Shown: positions 16,870 to 26,375, counted from the first letter of the stretch. The stretch is 51,680 nucleotides of DNA from Ligilactobacillus ceti DSM 22408 (GCF_000423245.1 NZ_AUHP01000016.1:1-51680); one strand, 5' to 3'. Notes: generated from the letters alone by a model not told the origin. A program made the numbers and translations.

Positions 16870-16993
16870 CGTTTCGTCCCCACTCCTTTTTATTTCATCC
16901 TCTTTTAAACTACTTACTTTAATTTTAACATATTTCAAAACATGCCGTCTGCTGCAAAACATTTCTTCTGTTCTAAGTTACGATAAATAAAAA

Positions 16994-17014
16994 AGCCACC
17001 TTTCATAGGTGACT
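16994..17014 (-). terminator. Terminator after yitT
   Basis: Arms AGTCACCT and AGGTGGCT (minus strand, one G-U pair) around a five-base loop are followed by T6. It lies about 90 bases downstream of the yitT stop, in front of the TerC gene. Confidence 0.75.
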
Positions 17015-17104
17015 CATTAGTTATCCACATTTTCGCTGTGAACAACCACTAGATTTTGTGTATAACACTCAGCCGACACTCTATATATTGTGTTTTTAAC
17101 TCGC

Positions 17105-17962
17105 TTATAAAATACTCTTTAGATTGTAACCCCAAGTACTGCGCACGTTTTCCACAACAACATAAGCCGTATCATCAACTTCTTTAATCACATTCATTGC
17201 TTTGACGATTTTGCCTGCTGGACAAACATAATAAACGAGTTTTTCTTCGCGCCCTTTTCGGTAACCTTTACCTGTTAATAAGGTTGTATTCCCACCTAAA
17301 TGATCTATTAAAGCTTGGGAAACTTCATTATGGTATGGCGACATAATTGTTAAAGCTTTTTGATCTACTCCAATAGCTAAACATTTTTCTAAAATCAAAG
17401 CTGAACCATATAATTCTAATAATGTTAATAACATATTTTCAAAACCAATAATTAAGCCTGATGGAATCGCCACTGCAAAATCAAAAATCAATAAAGCATA
17501 TCCTGTTGGCATACCAAAATATTTATTTAAAATTCGAGCTAAAATTGTACTCCCAGCAATTGTACCTTCACCTTTCATGATAACGCCCATCGCAATCCCC
17601 ATCAAAATACCACCAATAATCGCTGCGACTAATTTATCATGTAAAGGAAAACTCCAGCCTAAATGAGCTAATAATGGTAAAAAGACTGAAATCGAACCAA
17701 CTGCAATCAAAGTATAAAAAACAGTTTCTTTGCTTAATAATTTCCAACCAACTACTAATAAAATTCCATTTAAAACTAAGTTAGTTAACGCCGGTGCAAT
17801 ACCTAACCAATAGTAAAAGATAGTCATTAATCCTGTTACGCCACCTTCACCAAGGTGATTTGTAATTAAAAAACCATGGACTGCTACAGCGTAAATAAAT
17901 GCGCCTAAGATATTAAAAATAATATTTTTGATAACTCTTGTTTGTTTCTTTGTTGTCTTCAT
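17105..17962 (-). CDS. YitT-family membrane protein (DUF161/DUF2179)
   Basis: The 285-residue protein has five to six hydrophobic segments in residues 12-190. These include the YitT_membrane repeats (ILGAFIYAVAVHGFLITNHLGEGGVTGLMTI and MGVIMKGEGTIAGSTILARIL) with their Gly/Thr-rich turns. A soluble C-terminal DUF2179 domain of about 80 residues follows, with YHNEVSQALIDHLGGNTTLLTGKGYRKGREEKLVYYV. Family members are common in Firmicutes and have no settled function; transport has been proposed. It begins 13 bases after the XRE regulator stop and is most likely co-transcribed with it. Confidence 0.88.
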   Translation of the reverse strand: MKTTKKQTRVIKNIIFNILGAFIYAVAVHGFLITNHLGEGGVTGLMTIFYYWLGIAPALTNLVLNGILLVVGWKLLSKETVFYTLIAVGSISVFLPLLAHLGWSFPLHDKLVAAIIGGILMGIAMGVIMKGEGTIAGSTILARILNKYFGMPTGYALLIFDFAVAIPSGLIIGFENMLLTLLELYGSALILEKCLAIGVDQKALTIMSPYHNEVSQALIDHLGGNTTLLTGKGYRKGREEKLVYYVCPAGKIVKAMNVIKEVDDTAYVVVENVRSTWGYNLKSIL

Positions 17963-17975
17963 TCTGCTTAACCCT

Positions 17976-18389
17976 TTAATCTAATAATAATGTAATTTCT
18001 TGTGTTTGTTGTTTTAAATCTGCGACTTGTTGTTCATGACCATGTAAATAACCTTTCAACATTTCATAAATTTCATAACGTTGTTGGGTCGTTAATTTTT
18101 CACCAGAAAACACTAAATCTTGTGGTGCTAGTAGAACTTCATTTAAATCAATTTCACTCACTGGTCGTCCAATTAAATAATCTAATGAAACATTAAAATA
18201 TTCAGCTAATTTTTTTACTTCTAAATAAGATGGTGTATTAATTCCCCGTTCCCAACTCCCAATTTGTGGTCCGGTATTATCTCGATCATTTTTTTCATGC
18301 TCATCCATCATCTTATTCAATGCTTGGGCTAATTCTGGTAATGATAAATTTCTTCCCGTTCTTAACGCTCTTAATCTTTCTGGAAACAT
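17976..18389 (-). CDS. XRE-family helix-turn-helix regulator
   Basis: This 137-residue protein has a Cro/C1-type helix-turn-helix in residues 1-72 (FPERLRALRTGRNLSLPELAQAL...QIGSWERGINTPSYLEVKKLAEYFNVSLDYLIGR). An insert of about 15 charged residues lies between the first two helices and the recognition helix, which is longer than usual. The C-terminal 60 residues are predicted to be helical, ending in a Gln-rich stretch (HEQQVADLKQQTQEI) that may dimerise. GGGGGAAT precedes the ATG. It heads the transcript containing yitT and is divergent from degV, so it could regulate either; no operator was proven. Confidence 0.85.
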   Translation of the reverse strand: MFPERLRALRTGRNLSLPELAQALNKMMDEHEKNDRDNTGPQIGSWERGINTPSYLEVKKLAEYFNVSLDYLIGRPVSEIDLNEVLLAPQDLVFSGEKLTTQQRYEIYEMLKGYLHGHEQQVADLKQQTQEITLLLD

Positions 18390-18544
18390 TTTAATTCCCC
18401 CTTTGAATTTATTTTAATTTAGCTCTTTTACGATAGCAATCTTTTATCTAAATCTTTGTTAATTTTATTTGTATTAATTTTCATCTACCTATATAATACT
18501 ACTTGTTATCGTTTTTATTAACTAGATATGAAATCGCTCTAATC

Positions 18545-18572
18545 TTGATTAATACCTTAGTTAGTATATAAT
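18545..18572 (+). promoter_or_regulatory. Promoter of degV
   Basis: TTGATT (18545-18550) and a perfect TATAAT (18567-18572) are spaced by 16 bases, about 50 bases before the degV ATG. Confidence 0.7.
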
Positions 18573-18623
18573 GAATTAATAAGGAACTTTTAGAATATAA
18601 AATTAGTATAAGGGGTATTTGGT

Positions 18624-19484
18624 ATGACAAAAACTATTAAAATCTTAACGGATTCTTCAGTCCAATTAACACCCACTGAAATCGAAGATAATAATATTAC
18701 AATTATCCCATTATCTGTGGATATTGCTGGTAAAAATTATATTGATGGTGAAACAATTACACGTGCTGAATTATTAGAACAATTAAAAGAAGGCTTCATT
18801 CCTAAAACAAGCCAACCAGCAATCGGAACTTTCGTGGAAACTTTTGAACGTTTGGGTGCTGATGGCAGTCAAGTCTTAGCTATTATGATGACTGACGTTT
18901 TGAGTGGAACATACGAAACAGCTCGTACAGCTGCACAAATCGCAAATGCTGATGTAACTGTTATTAACAGTAAATCTACTGACCGCGGACAAGCTTTCCA
19001 AGTTTTAGCCGCTGCACAAGATATCAAAGAAGGTAAATCAATTCCTGAAATCATTGAACATTGTAAAGATGTGCATGCTCGCACTACAGTTGATGTTTTC
19101 GTTGATGATTTACAATGTTTAGTTGCTGGCGGTCGTGTGAGTCGCTTTGCCGGTGCTATTACAAAATTAATTAACTTAAAAATTATCGTACGTCTTTCTG
19201 ACACAGCTTTAGATGTTTATACAAAAGGCCGTAGTCGAAAAACGTTTATCAAACATTGTAAAGAATTAGCTGCTGAACATGTGGATAATCCAATTGAAGC
19301 TATTTCATTATCCAATGTTGGGACAGATGAAGCTCTTTTACAAAAAGTTCGTTCTACTATCTTAGATGATAAAATTGAAGGTATTCCATATGTGGCTCGT
19401 TTAACAAGTCCTGTTATTATGGCCCATACCGGGATGAATGCAATCGGAGTAATTACTTTAGCAGAAAAACCTGTCGAAAATTAA
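18624..19484 (+). CDS. DegV-family fatty-acid-binding protein
   Basis: This 286-residue protein has the two-domain EDD fold. The N-terminal domain shows ILTDSSVQLTP and the fatty-acid-binding stretch KTSQPAIGTFVETFERL, with the Thr/Ser that holds the carboxylate. The second domain contains VDDLQCLVAGGRVSR and ends with HTGMNAIGVITL. DegV/FakB proteins bind a fatty acid and present it to the kinase FakA for phosphorylation, feeding exogenous fatty acids into phospholipids. FakA is not in the window, so a FakB role is inference. AAGGGG lies eight bases before the ATG. It is a single gene convergent with rplQ. Confidence 0.9.
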   Translation: MTKTIKILTDSSVQLTPTEIEDNNITIIPLSVDIAGKNYIDGETITRAELLEQLKEGFIPKTSQPAIGTFVETFERLGADGSQVLAIMMTDVLSGTYETARTAAQIANADVTVINSKSTDRGQAFQVLAAAQDIKEGKSIPEIIEHCKDVHARTTVDVFVDDLQCLVAGGRVSRFAGAITKLINLKIIVRLSDTALDVYTKGRSRKTFIKHCKELAAEHVDNPIEAISLSNVGTDEALLQKVRSTILDDKIEGIPYVARLTSPVIMAHTGMNAIGVITLAEKPVEN

Positions 19485-19496
19485 TTATTATAACCT

Positions 19497-19521
19497 GACT
19501 AACTAGATCTTCTAGTTAGTC
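19497..19521 (+). terminator. Intrinsic terminator of degV
   Basis: A perfect 11-bp stem (GACTAACTAGA and complement) with a three-base loop is followed by T8, 12 bases after the degV stop. Confidence 0.9.
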
Positions 19522-19621
19522 TTTTTTTTAGCATTTAAAGCATTTTAATGAATGTGGTTCCACGCATACTAATGTAATTTAAAATCACCTTAAACACCTC
19601 TTCTAATCGCTCTGATGACAA

Positions 19622-19666
19622 AAAACAGCCCGACTTTAATCATTAAGATTAAAATCGGGCTGTTTT
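19622..19666. terminator. Terminator of the infA-rplQ transcript, probably bidirectional
   Basis: A 20-bp stem with a single C-A or G-U position (arms begin AAAACAGCCCGA and end TCGGGCTGTTTT) and a five-base loop is flanked by T runs on both strands. For the minus strand it ends the ribosomal transcript about 175 bases beyond rplQ. Confidence 0.85.
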
Positions 19667-19686
19667 ATTTTTAAGCAAATAAAAAA

Positions 19687-19790
19687 TCACTTTTTATGGT
19701 AAATATTCCTAAAACAAATTGTTTTAGTACTTTGAACTAGACTTGGTTTAACCCATCATCGTAACGTCCACTTATTTACCATAAAAGTGA
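19687..19790. repeat. Inverted-repeat element downstream of rplQ
   Basis: A 19-base arm at 19687-19705 (TCACTTTTTATGGTAAATA) and an 18-base arm at 19773-19790 are inverted copies differing by one T. They enclose 67 bases that include a 9-bp palindrome (CTAAAACAA/TTGTTTTAG, 19712-19730). It has no coding capacity. The layout fits a small MITE-like element or a large 3'-UTR structure of the ribosomal transcript. A target-site duplication is not evident. Confidence 0.5.
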
Positions 19791-19839
19791 CAATTTAATT
19801 ATCTAATATTAAGTTATGCTATGCCAGCGATACTAAGAA

Positions 19840-20223
19840 TTAGTCAACTAATTCAAGTACTACCATTTTAGCTGCATCACCACGACGTGGATCCATCTTG
19901 ATAATACGTGTATAACCACCTTCACGTTCTGCAAAACGTGGTGCAAGATCATTAAATAATTTTTGAACTGCTGTTTGAACAACGATATCATCGCCATCTT
20001 CTTTAACATCAGCAACAACGTCCATTAAGTATGCAGCTGCACGACGACGTGATGCTAAATCACCTTTTTTACCCAAAGTAATCATCTTGTCAGCAAACTT
20101 ACGTACTTCTTTTGCACGAGTTTCTGTTGTAACGATTTTTTCGTTAACAAGCAAGTCTGTTGTCAAGTTACGCAACATAGCTTTACGTTGTGAACTTGTA
20201 CGACCTAATTTGCGGTATGCCAT
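19840..20223 (-). CDS. rplQ: 50S ribosomal protein L17
   Basis: The 127-residue protein begins [33 protein letters not shown] and ends [13 protein letters not shown], the full-length L17 pattern; it sits near the exit-tunnel face of the large subunit. It is the last gene of the alpha cluster, 37 bases after rpoA. GGGGAGGG precedes its ATG. The ECF transporter genes that commonly follow rplQ in Firmicutes are not here. Confidence 0.97.
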   Translation of the reverse strand: MAYRKLGRTSSQRKAMLRNLTTDLLVNEKIVTTETRAKEVRKFADKMITLGKKGDLASRRRAAAYLMDVVADVKEDGDDIVVQTAVQKLFNDLAPRFAEREGGYTRIIKMDPRRGDAAKMVVLELVD

Positions 20224-20260
20224 GGAAATTTCCCTCCCCTTAATATTTTCTATATACTAA

Positions 20261-21211
20261 TTAATCATCGTGACGTAATGATAAGTCAAGCTCAGCTAAT
20301 TTATTCTTAACTTCTTCCAATGATTTACGTCCTAAGTTACGGACTTTCATCATGTCTGCTTCTGACTTATTCGTCAATTCTTGAACAGTATTGATGCCTG
20401 CGCGTTTCAAACAGTTGTATGAACGTACAGATAAATCGAGTTCTTCGATTGTCATCTCAAGCATTTTTTCTTTATGTGTTTCTTCTTTTTCTACCATGAT
20501 TGCAGCATCTTTTGCTTCATCAGTTAAATCAACAAATAAAGTTAAATGTTCTGTCAAGATTTTAGCTGACAAACTAATTGCTTTACTTGGTGCAATAGAA
20601 CCGTTTGTCCATACATCAAGTGTCAATTTGTCATAGTCATTCTTTTGACCAACACGTGTTTTTTCTACTTGGTAGTTGACACGTTCGATCGGGGTATAAA
20701 TAGAATCGATTGGTAAAACACCGATTGGCATATCTTCAGCCTTCTCTTTGTTTTCCTTAGCAGAAACGTATCCACGACCCGTATTAGCAGTCATTCGAAC
20801 ATGGAATGTAGCACCTTCAGCCACTGTACAAATATATTGTTCTGGGTTGAAAACTTCTACATCACCACTACCTTGAATATCTCCTGCTGTTACTTCCATA
20901 GGACCAACAACATCGATCTCTAAATTATGACTTTCTTCATTAGACTCGGAAATACCAATAGCAACTTTTTTCAAATTTAAAATAATTTGAGTTACATCTT
21001 CTAGTACTCCATCAACTGTTGAAAATTCATGTAGAACTCCATCGATTTGGATATCTGTAATAGCAGCTCCTGGTAGAGATGATAATAAAATACGACGCAA
21101 TGAATTGCCTAAAGTTGTACCATAGCCACGTTCAAGTGGTTCAATTACAAACTTGCCATAATTATTACTTTCTTCAACCTTATGAATTTTTGGTTTTTCA
21201 AATTCGATCAT
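20261..21211 (-). CDS. rpoA: DNA-directed RNA polymerase alpha subunit
   Basis: The 316-residue alpha subunit has its N-terminal domain (residues 1-230) with [30 protein letters not shown], the dimer and beta-contact region. A flexible linker follows, then a C-terminal domain (about 245-316) with [20 protein letters not shown] and [11 protein letters not shown], which binds UP elements and activators. The start MIEFEKPKI at 21211 is preferred: an upstream TTG seven codons earlier lies inside the AAAGGGG ribosome-binding site. It lies between rpsK and rplQ, the usual place. Confidence 0.97.
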   Translation of the reverse strand: MIEFEKPKIHKVEESNNYGKFVIEPLERGYGTTLGNSLRRILLSSLPGAAITDIQIDGVLHEFSTVDGVLEDVTQIILNLKKVAIGISESNEESHNLEIDVVGPMEVTAGDIQGSGDVEVFNPEQYICTVAEGATFHVRMTANTGRGYVSAKENKEKAEDMPIGVLPIDSIYTPIERVNYQVEKTRVGQKNDYDKLTLDVWTNGSIAPSKAISLSAKILTEHLTLFVDLTDEAKDAAIMVEKEETHKEKMLEMTIEELDLSVRSYNCLKRAGINTVQELTNKSEADMMKVRNLGRKSLEEVKNKLAELDLSLRHDD

Positions 21212-21296
21212 TCTTATCTTTACCCCTTTCAAAACGTAGTGTGCAATATGGCGAAAACATTATGAAGTTTTTCTTCAAAATGATTATAGTCCCACA

Positions 21297-21683
21297 TTAA
21301 ACACGACGGCGTTTTGGAGGACGACATCCATTATGAGGAACTGGTGTAACATCTTTGATAGCTGTTACTTCAAGTCCTGTTGTTTGAAGAGCACGAATGG
21401 CTGCTTCACGACCAGAACCTGGACCTTTAACTGCAACTTCAACAGTCTTCATACCATTTTCCATAGCACTCTTAGCTGCTGCTTCTGAAGCCATTTGAGC
21501 TGCGAAAGGTGTTGATTTACGACTACCTTTGAAGCCTAATGAACCTGCAGAAGACCATGCTACAGCATTACCATGAACGTCTGTAATCATAACAAGTGTA
21601 TTATTGAATGTTGAATGAATATGTGCAACCCCGCTTTGAATATTCTTCTTTGCGCGGCGTTTGCGTGATTTCTTAACTGCCAT
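21297..21683 (-). CDS. rpsK: 30S ribosomal protein S11
   Basis: The 128-residue platform protein of the 30S subunit begins with a Lys/Arg-rich tail ([15 protein letters not shown]). The core then carries [44 protein letters not shown], and the end is [11 protein letters not shown]. It contacts 16S rRNA around the Shine-Dalgarno/anti-Shine-Dalgarno helix. An 85-base gap to rpoA has no terminator-like hairpin. Confidence 0.97.
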   Translation of the reverse strand: MAVKKSRKRRAKKNIQSGVAHIHSTFNNTLVMITDVHGNAVAWSSAGSLGFKGSRKSTPFAAQMASEAAAKSAMENGMKTVEVAVKGPGSGREAAIRALQTTGLEVTAIKDVTPVPHNGCRPPKRRRV

Positions 21684-21718
21684 GAATTAGCTAACCTCCT
21701 TCTTTTAAAATTTATTTA

Positions 21719-22084
21719 TTAACCTTTTTTACCAGCAATTGAAACAGCTGGGCCTTTACGTGTACGCGCGTTGTTCTTAGTATTTTGACCGCGAACTGGT
21801 AAACCGCGACGGTGACGTAGACCTCGGTATGAGCCAATTTCTGAAAGGCGTTTGATGTTCATTGATACTTCGCGACGAAGGTCACCTTCAACCTTATATT
21901 TATCTACAACTGCACGAATTTGATCTTCTTGATCAGCTGTAAGATCACGAACACGAACATCTTCTGAAACGCCTGCTTCAGCTAAAATCTTTTGAGCTGA
22001 AGTATTACCGATTCCATAAATGTAAGTTAATCCGATAACCACACGCTTATCACGTGGTAAATCGATACCTGCAATACGAGCCAT
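21719..22084 (-). CDS. rpsM: 30S ribosomal protein S13
   Basis: The 121-residue head protein of the small subunit begins [28 protein letters not shown], with the helix-two-turn-helix region in residues 10-60. It ends with the basic tail [24 protein letters not shown], which reaches the P-site tRNA. It forms bridges with the 50S subunit. It is 21 bases after rpmJ, with GGAGGTG before the ATG. Confidence 0.97.
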   Translation of the reverse strand: MARIAGIDLPRDKRVVIGLTYIYGIGNTSAQKILAEAGVSEDVRVRDLTADQEDQIRAVVDKYKVEGDLRREVSMNIKRLSEIGSYRGLRHRRGLPVRGQNTKNNARTRKGPAVSIAGKKG

Positions 22085-22105
22085 TAAAATTACACCTCCT
22101 AATTA

Positions 22106-22219
22106 TTATCCTTGACGTTGTTTGTGTTTTGGATTATCGCAAATAACCATAACGCGACCTTTGCGTTTGATAACTTTGCAATGTTCACACATTGGTTTAA
22201 CTGATGGTCTTACTTTCAT
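22106..22219 (-). CDS. rpmJ: 50S ribosomal protein L36, zinc type
   Basis: A 37-codon frame reads [20 protein letters not shown] and ends [11 protein letters not shown]. Cys11, Cys14, Cys27 and His32 are the four zinc ligands of the C+ form of L36, which stabilises 23S rRNA near the base of the L7/L12 stalk. AGGAGG precedes the ATG. It lies between infA and rpsM, as in most Firmicutes. Confidence 0.96.
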   Translation of the reverse strand: MKVRPSVKPMCEHCKVIKRKGRVMVICDNPKHKQRQG

Positions 22220-22254
22220 TAATTATACCTCCTAAAATATGTTCGAAGTACAAT

Positions 22255-22473
22255 TTATTTAAAGCGATAGGTAATGCGTCCCTTAGTCAAATCATATGGA
22301 GACATTTCCACTGTCACTCGATCTCCAGGTAAAATACGAATGTAGTGCATTCTAATTTTTCCTGAAACATGAGCTAAAATTTCATGTCCGTTTTCTAATT
22401 CAACTTTGAACATCGCATTAGGCATCGTTTCTTTAATCGTGCCTTCAATTTCAATTACATCATCTTTCGCCAC
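22255..22473 (-). CDS. infA: Translation initiation factor IF-1
   Basis: The 72-residue OB-fold protein ([55 protein letters not shown]) occupies the A site of the 30S subunit during initiation. It starts with GTG, with GGAGGT eight bases upstream. It is the first gene of a transcript with its own promoter and a long structured leader, separated from adk by 241 bases. Confidence 0.97.
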   Translation of the reverse strand: MAKDDVIEIEGTIKETMPNAMFKVELENGHEILAHVSGKIRMHYIRILPGDRVTVEMSPYDLTKGRITYRFK

Positions 22474-22499
22474 GCAAAAGTACCTCCTTATTTGGTTTT

Positions 22500-22605
22500 A
22501 AAACTTTACACGTCAAAATGTGAGAAGCTTTTCTTGGGAGTCCCACCTTTTTCCGCAAGCTTAAATTCTCCTTGAAGATTCTAAACCCATTGAAAAGATA
22601 AACCT
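22500..22605 (-). promoter_or_regulatory. Structured leader of the infA transcript
   Basis: The predicted 5' leader contains AAGCTT at 22556-22561 able to pair with AAGCTT at 22536-22541 (extended by GAG/CTC). Between them sits the compact hairpin TGGGA-C-TCCCA. It is long and structured for a translation-factor leader. No known motif was recognised. Confidence 0.4.
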
Positions 22606-22610
22606 GAATT

Positions 22611-22640
22611 ATCATAACACAATAAAGTGACGATTTGCAA
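22611..22640 (-). promoter_or_regulatory. Promoter of infA-rpmJ-rpsM-rpsK-rpoA-rplQ
   Basis: TTGCAA at 22635-22640 and TATGAT at 22611-22616 on the minus strand are 18 bases apart, with TGT directly before the -10 (extended -10). It lies in the adk-infA gap and would make the alpha cluster independent of the spc transcript. Confidence 0.75.
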
Positions 22641-22714
22641 GAAATATTTAAATTTTCTCACTTTTTTTCAAGTTTTTTTCAAAGCCTCTCATTTAAACGT
22701 GTTTCATACTAATT

Positions 22715-23383
<669 letters not shown>

Positions 23384-23443
23384 CTAATATATAATAGTAA
23401 AATTCACTATTATTATAACGTAAAAATAGTGCTTGTAGTTAAA

Positions 23444-23479
23444 AAAGTCGGCCTCTCTTCTAAAAGAAAGACCAACTTT
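23444..23479 (-). terminator. Intrinsic terminator between secY and adk
   Basis: A 16-bp stem with three G-U pairs (minus-strand arms AAAGTTGGTCTTTCTT and AAGAGAGGCCGACTTT) around a four-base loop is followed by T residues. It lies 10 bases beyond secY. Confidence 0.85.
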
Positions 23480-23489
23480 TTTTAGTAAC

Positions 23490-24785
23490 TTATCTAATAA
23501 AACCAACATATTCTTGTTTCATCATCATACCATTTAATTGATTAATTGTTTGTAAAGTTACCCCTACAACAATTAATAAACTTGTCCCACCTAAACCAAT
23601 TGAAGCACTTAAGCCCCAAATTGAACTAGCTAATAATGGAATTAAAGAAATAAGTCCAAGGTACAATGCACCAACTGTACTTAATCTCATTAATAACCGG
23701 GAAACATATTTTTGTGTTTCTTTACCAGGCCAGACAGATGGAATATAACTTCCTTGTTTTTGTAAGTTTTCTGATAATTTTTCAGGGTTAACTTGAACAA
23801 AAGCATAAAAGAAAGTAAAGAGAACAATTAAAAATGTATATAATGTCATACCTGCAGGTGTTTGCATATTGAATAAATTCGTCATTACTTTAAACCAGGT
23901 TGCTTCAGAATGGTTTTGCGTGAAAGCCATTAAGATAGCTTGTGGTGTTGCAATAAACGAACTAGCAAAGATAACTGGAATAACACCAGCTACATTGACT
24001 TTCAATGGTAAATATGAGCTTTCAGTAGCATCTGCTAAACGTCTAGTATATTGGATCGGAATCTTATAATTAGCTTGTTCAACATATGTTACAAAAGTTA
24101 CTATTATCAAAACAATCAGTACTAATATTACAACGTATAAAATAGGTTTCCAAATTTGATTAGTTGCAGCACTCACAAATTCTTCTGTATAAATTTGTTT
24201 GATACCAATTGGAACACGAGCTAAAATACCCGCCATAATAATCATTGAAACCCCGTTACCAAGGCCTCGTTCTGTTATCATATCACCTAACCATGTAGTA
24301 AACATTGTACCACCAGTTAAAATGATCCCAATACTGATATATGTTTTAACGTTTGGATTTGGAACTAGATTTAAACTACTTAAATAGTTAAACCCAGCTG
24401 TAATACCGATTGATTGTACAAACGCAAGCACGATCGTTAAGTATCGAGTCACCTGATTTAATTTACGACGACCAACTTCACCTTGTTTACTCCACTCCAC
24501 AAAACGTGGCACAATGTCCATTTGGAGCAATTGCACAACAATTTGAGCAGTAATGTATGGGGAAACCCCCATTGCCAAGATAGAATAGTTAGTTAAACCG
24601 CCACCACTAAAAGTGTTCAAGATACTAATTAACCCTGAAGATGCAACACTAGACAGAGCCTTAGCGTTGATCCCAGGGACAGTGATATAAGTGCCTAAAC
24701 GAAATACAATCAAGACACCTAAGGTAAATAAGATTTGTTTACGAATCTCTTTTACAGCAAAGGCATTCTTCATTGTCTTAAGCAT
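23490..24785 (-). CDS. secY: Protein translocase channel subunit SecY
   Basis: This 431-residue membrane protein has ten transmembrane helices and forms the SecYEG channel through which SecA or the ribosome pushes unfolded proteins. RLGTYITVPGI and the plug region lie near the N-terminus, AMGVSPYITAQIVVQLLQMD in helix 2, and RRLADATESSYLPLKVNVAGVIPVIFA in the cytoplasmic loop and helix 7. SVWPGKETQKYVSR lies in the SecA/ribosome-contacting loop. Its start overlaps the rplO stop by one base (TAATG), coupling it to the spc ribosomal genes. Confidence 0.97.
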   Translation of the reverse strand: MLKTMKNAFAVKEIRKQILFTLGVLIVFRLGTYITVPGINAKALSSVASSGLISILNTFSGGGLTNYSILAMGVSPYITAQIVVQLLQMDIVPRFVEWSKQGEVGRRKLNQVTRYLTIVLAFVQSIGITAGFNYLSSLNLVPNPNVKTYISIGIILTGGTMFTTWLGDMITERGLGNGVSMIIMAGILARVPIGIKQIYTEEFVSAATNQIWKPILYVVILVLIVLIIVTFVTYVEQANYKIPIQYTRRLADATESSYLPLKVNVAGVIPVIFASSFIATPQAILMAFTQNHSEATWFKVMTNLFNMQTPAGMTLYTFLIVLFTFFYAFVQVNPEKLSENLQKQGSYIPSVWPGKETQKYVSRLLMRLSTVGALYLGLISLIPLLASSIWGLSASIGLGGTSLLIVVGVTLQTINQLNGMMMKQEYVGFIR

Positions 24786-25219
24786 TAAATCACCTCAGTT
24801 TGACCGCCTGCTGCTTCGATAGCTGCTTTAGCAGATGCAGAGAATTTATGAGCTTTTACGCTTAATTTCTTATTCAATGCACCATTTCCTAAAACTTTAA
24901 TACCATCTTTTTCGTTTTTAATAATGCCAGCTTCAACCAATGCAACTGGTGTTACTTCAGCATTATCTTCGAATTTGTTTAATGTTTCAAGGTTTACGAT
25001 TGCGTATTCCTTACGGTTAACATTCTTGAAACCACGTTTTGGCATACGACGGAACAATGGCATTTGTCCCCCTTCGAAACCAAGACGTACCTTACCACGA
25101 GCCTTTTGGCCTTTTTGACCACGGCCAGATGTTTTACCGTTACCGGATGAAGTACCACGACCGACGCGGTTGCGTACTTTGCGTGAACCTTCACTTGGTT
25201 GTAATTCATGTAATTTCAT
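24785..25219 (-). CDS. rplO: 50S ribosomal protein L15
   Basis: The 144-residue protein has the Gly/Arg/Lys-rich extended N-terminus of L15 ([22 protein letters not shown], then [17 protein letters not shown]). It threads into 23S rRNA, and the globular C-terminal domain contains VNLETLNKF and [13 protein letters not shown]. It is a late-assembly large-subunit protein. It is 36 bases after rpmD and overlaps secY by one base. Confidence 0.97.
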   Translation of the reverse strand: MKLHELQPSEGSRKVRNRVGRGTSSGNGKTSGRGQKGQKARGKVRLGFEGGQMPLFRRMPKRGFKNVNRKEYAIVNLETLNKFEDNAEVTPVALVEAGIIKNEKDGIKVLGNGALNKKLSVKAHKFSASAKAAIEAAGGQTEVI

Positions 25220-25255
25220 TAGGTTGGCACCTCCTTATTCAACTAATATTGACTA

Positions 25256-25438
25256 TTAATCAGCCAATTCAACGTCCACTAAATGATTGATCTTTCTGAT
25301 CGCACCACGCATAGCTGCATTGTCAGGAACAACAACAGAACTATTAATACGTCCAAGGCCTAAACCTTTAACGACATCGCGTTGAGTTTGAGGACGTCCA
25401 ATGACAGAATGAATTAATGTAACTTTTAAGTTTGCCAT
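25256..25438 (-). CDS. rpmD: 50S ribosomal protein L30
   Basis: This 60-residue protein shows the complete L30 pattern [57 protein letters not shown]. It packs against 23S rRNA domain II/V helices. It lies between rpsE and rplO with gaps of 14 and 36 bases and has GGAGGAC before the ATG. Confidence 0.96.
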   Translation of the reverse strand: MANLKVTLIHSVIGRPQTQRDVVKGLGLGRINSSVVVPDNAAMRGAIRKINHLVDVELAD

Positions 25439-25452
25439 GAATATGTCCTCCT

Positions 25453-25953
25453 TTATTCTGCTAAATGTTGAACTGATACGCCACGTAATTGTGCAACGTC
25501 TTCAGCATTCTTCATTTTTAATAAACCATCAATTGTAGCACGTACAACGTTGATTGGTGTGTTAGAACCTAATGATTTACTTGTAACATCAGCAACTCCG
25601 GCAAGTTCCATGATAGCACGAACTGCGCCACCTGCAGCAACTCCAGAACCGGCACTAGCTGGTTTCAACAAAATACGACTACCGCTGTGTTGACCGATAA
25701 CTTCATGAGGAAGTGTTGTTCCGACCATAGGAACTTCCACTAAGTTCTTACGTGCAGCGTCAACAGCCTTACGAATAGCTTCTGGTACTTCTTGAGCTTT
25801 ACCAGTACCAAAACCAACGTGGCCATTGTGGTCACCGACTACTACTAATGCTGCAAAGCGAAGACGACGTCCACCTTTAACAACTTTAGTGATACGGTTA
25901 ATCGCTACAACACGATCTTCTAAATCTAATTGAGCTGGATCGATAAAAGTCAT
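25453..25953 (-). CDS. rpsE: 30S ribosomal protein S5
   Basis: The 166-residue protein has the double-stranded-RNA-binding-like N-terminal domain ([31 protein letters not shown]) with the loop where spectinomycin-resistance changes occur. Its C-terminal domain contains [19 protein letters not shown]. It sits at the mRNA entry site and influences decoding accuracy. The VVKGGRR loop looks unchanged from the usual sequence. Confidence 0.97.
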   Translation of the reverse strand: MTFIDPAQLDLEDRVVAINRITKVVKGGRRLRFAALVVVGDHNGHVGFGTGKAQEVPEAIRKAVDAARKNLVEVPMVGTTLPHEVIGQHSGSRILLKPASAGSGVAAGGAVRAIMELAGVADVTSKSLGSNTPINVVRATIDGLLKMKNAEDVAQLRGVSVQHLAE

Positions 25954-25974
25954 AAACGTTTTTTCCTCCCTTTC

Positions 25975-26331
25975 CTAAAAGTCTAAGCCATTTTCGCGAG
26001 CAGCTTCTGCTAAAGCTTGCACACGACCATGATATAGGTATCCGCCACGGTCAAAGACAACTTCTTTGATACCTTTTTCAACAGCGCGTTGAGCAACAAC
26101 TGTACCAACTGAAACAGCTTGTGCAGTTTTTGTGTCGCCACTAACGGCTTCATCTAATGTAGAGGCACTAACTAGCGTCACACCCGCTACGTCATCAATA
26201 ATTTGAGCGTAGATGTTTTTGTTTGAACGATAAACATTTAAGCGTGGGCACTCAGCAGTACCAGAGATTTTGTTACGAACACGTGCATGACGTTTTTGAC
26301 GTGTTTTATTTTTATCTGGTTTAGATATCAC
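25975..26331 (-). CDS. rplR: 50S ribosomal protein L18
   Basis: The 118-residue 5S-rRNA-binding protein begins [46 protein letters not shown] and ends [13 protein letters not shown] chose the GTG at 26331, eight bases after AGAGG. A GTG three codons earlier overlaps that ribosome-binding site. With L5 it anchors 5S rRNA in the central protuberance. Confidence 0.96.
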   Translation of the reverse strand: MISKPDKNKTRQKRHARVRNKISGTAECPRLNVYRSNKNIYAQIIDDVAGVTLVSASTLDEAVSGDTKTAQAVSVGTVVAQRAVEKGIKEVVFDRGGYLYHGRVQALAEAARENGLDF

Positions 26332-26375
26332 AATTTTCACCTCTTAGTTTAATTTCAACAGCTTATGCTGCTAGA

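Larger units (their letters stand above)
19485..19839. other. Intergenic region between convergent degV and rplQ
   Basis: No gene is visible in these 355 bases. They hold the degV terminator, the bidirectional terminator and the inverted-repeat element. The remaining stretch 19530-19620 shows no structure that I recognise. Confidence 0.6.

Noticed and set aside
23412-23417. Promoter for adk
   Set aside because: A perfect TATAAT is present but the best -35 candidate (TTAACT, 19-base spacing) is too weak to list as a promoter.
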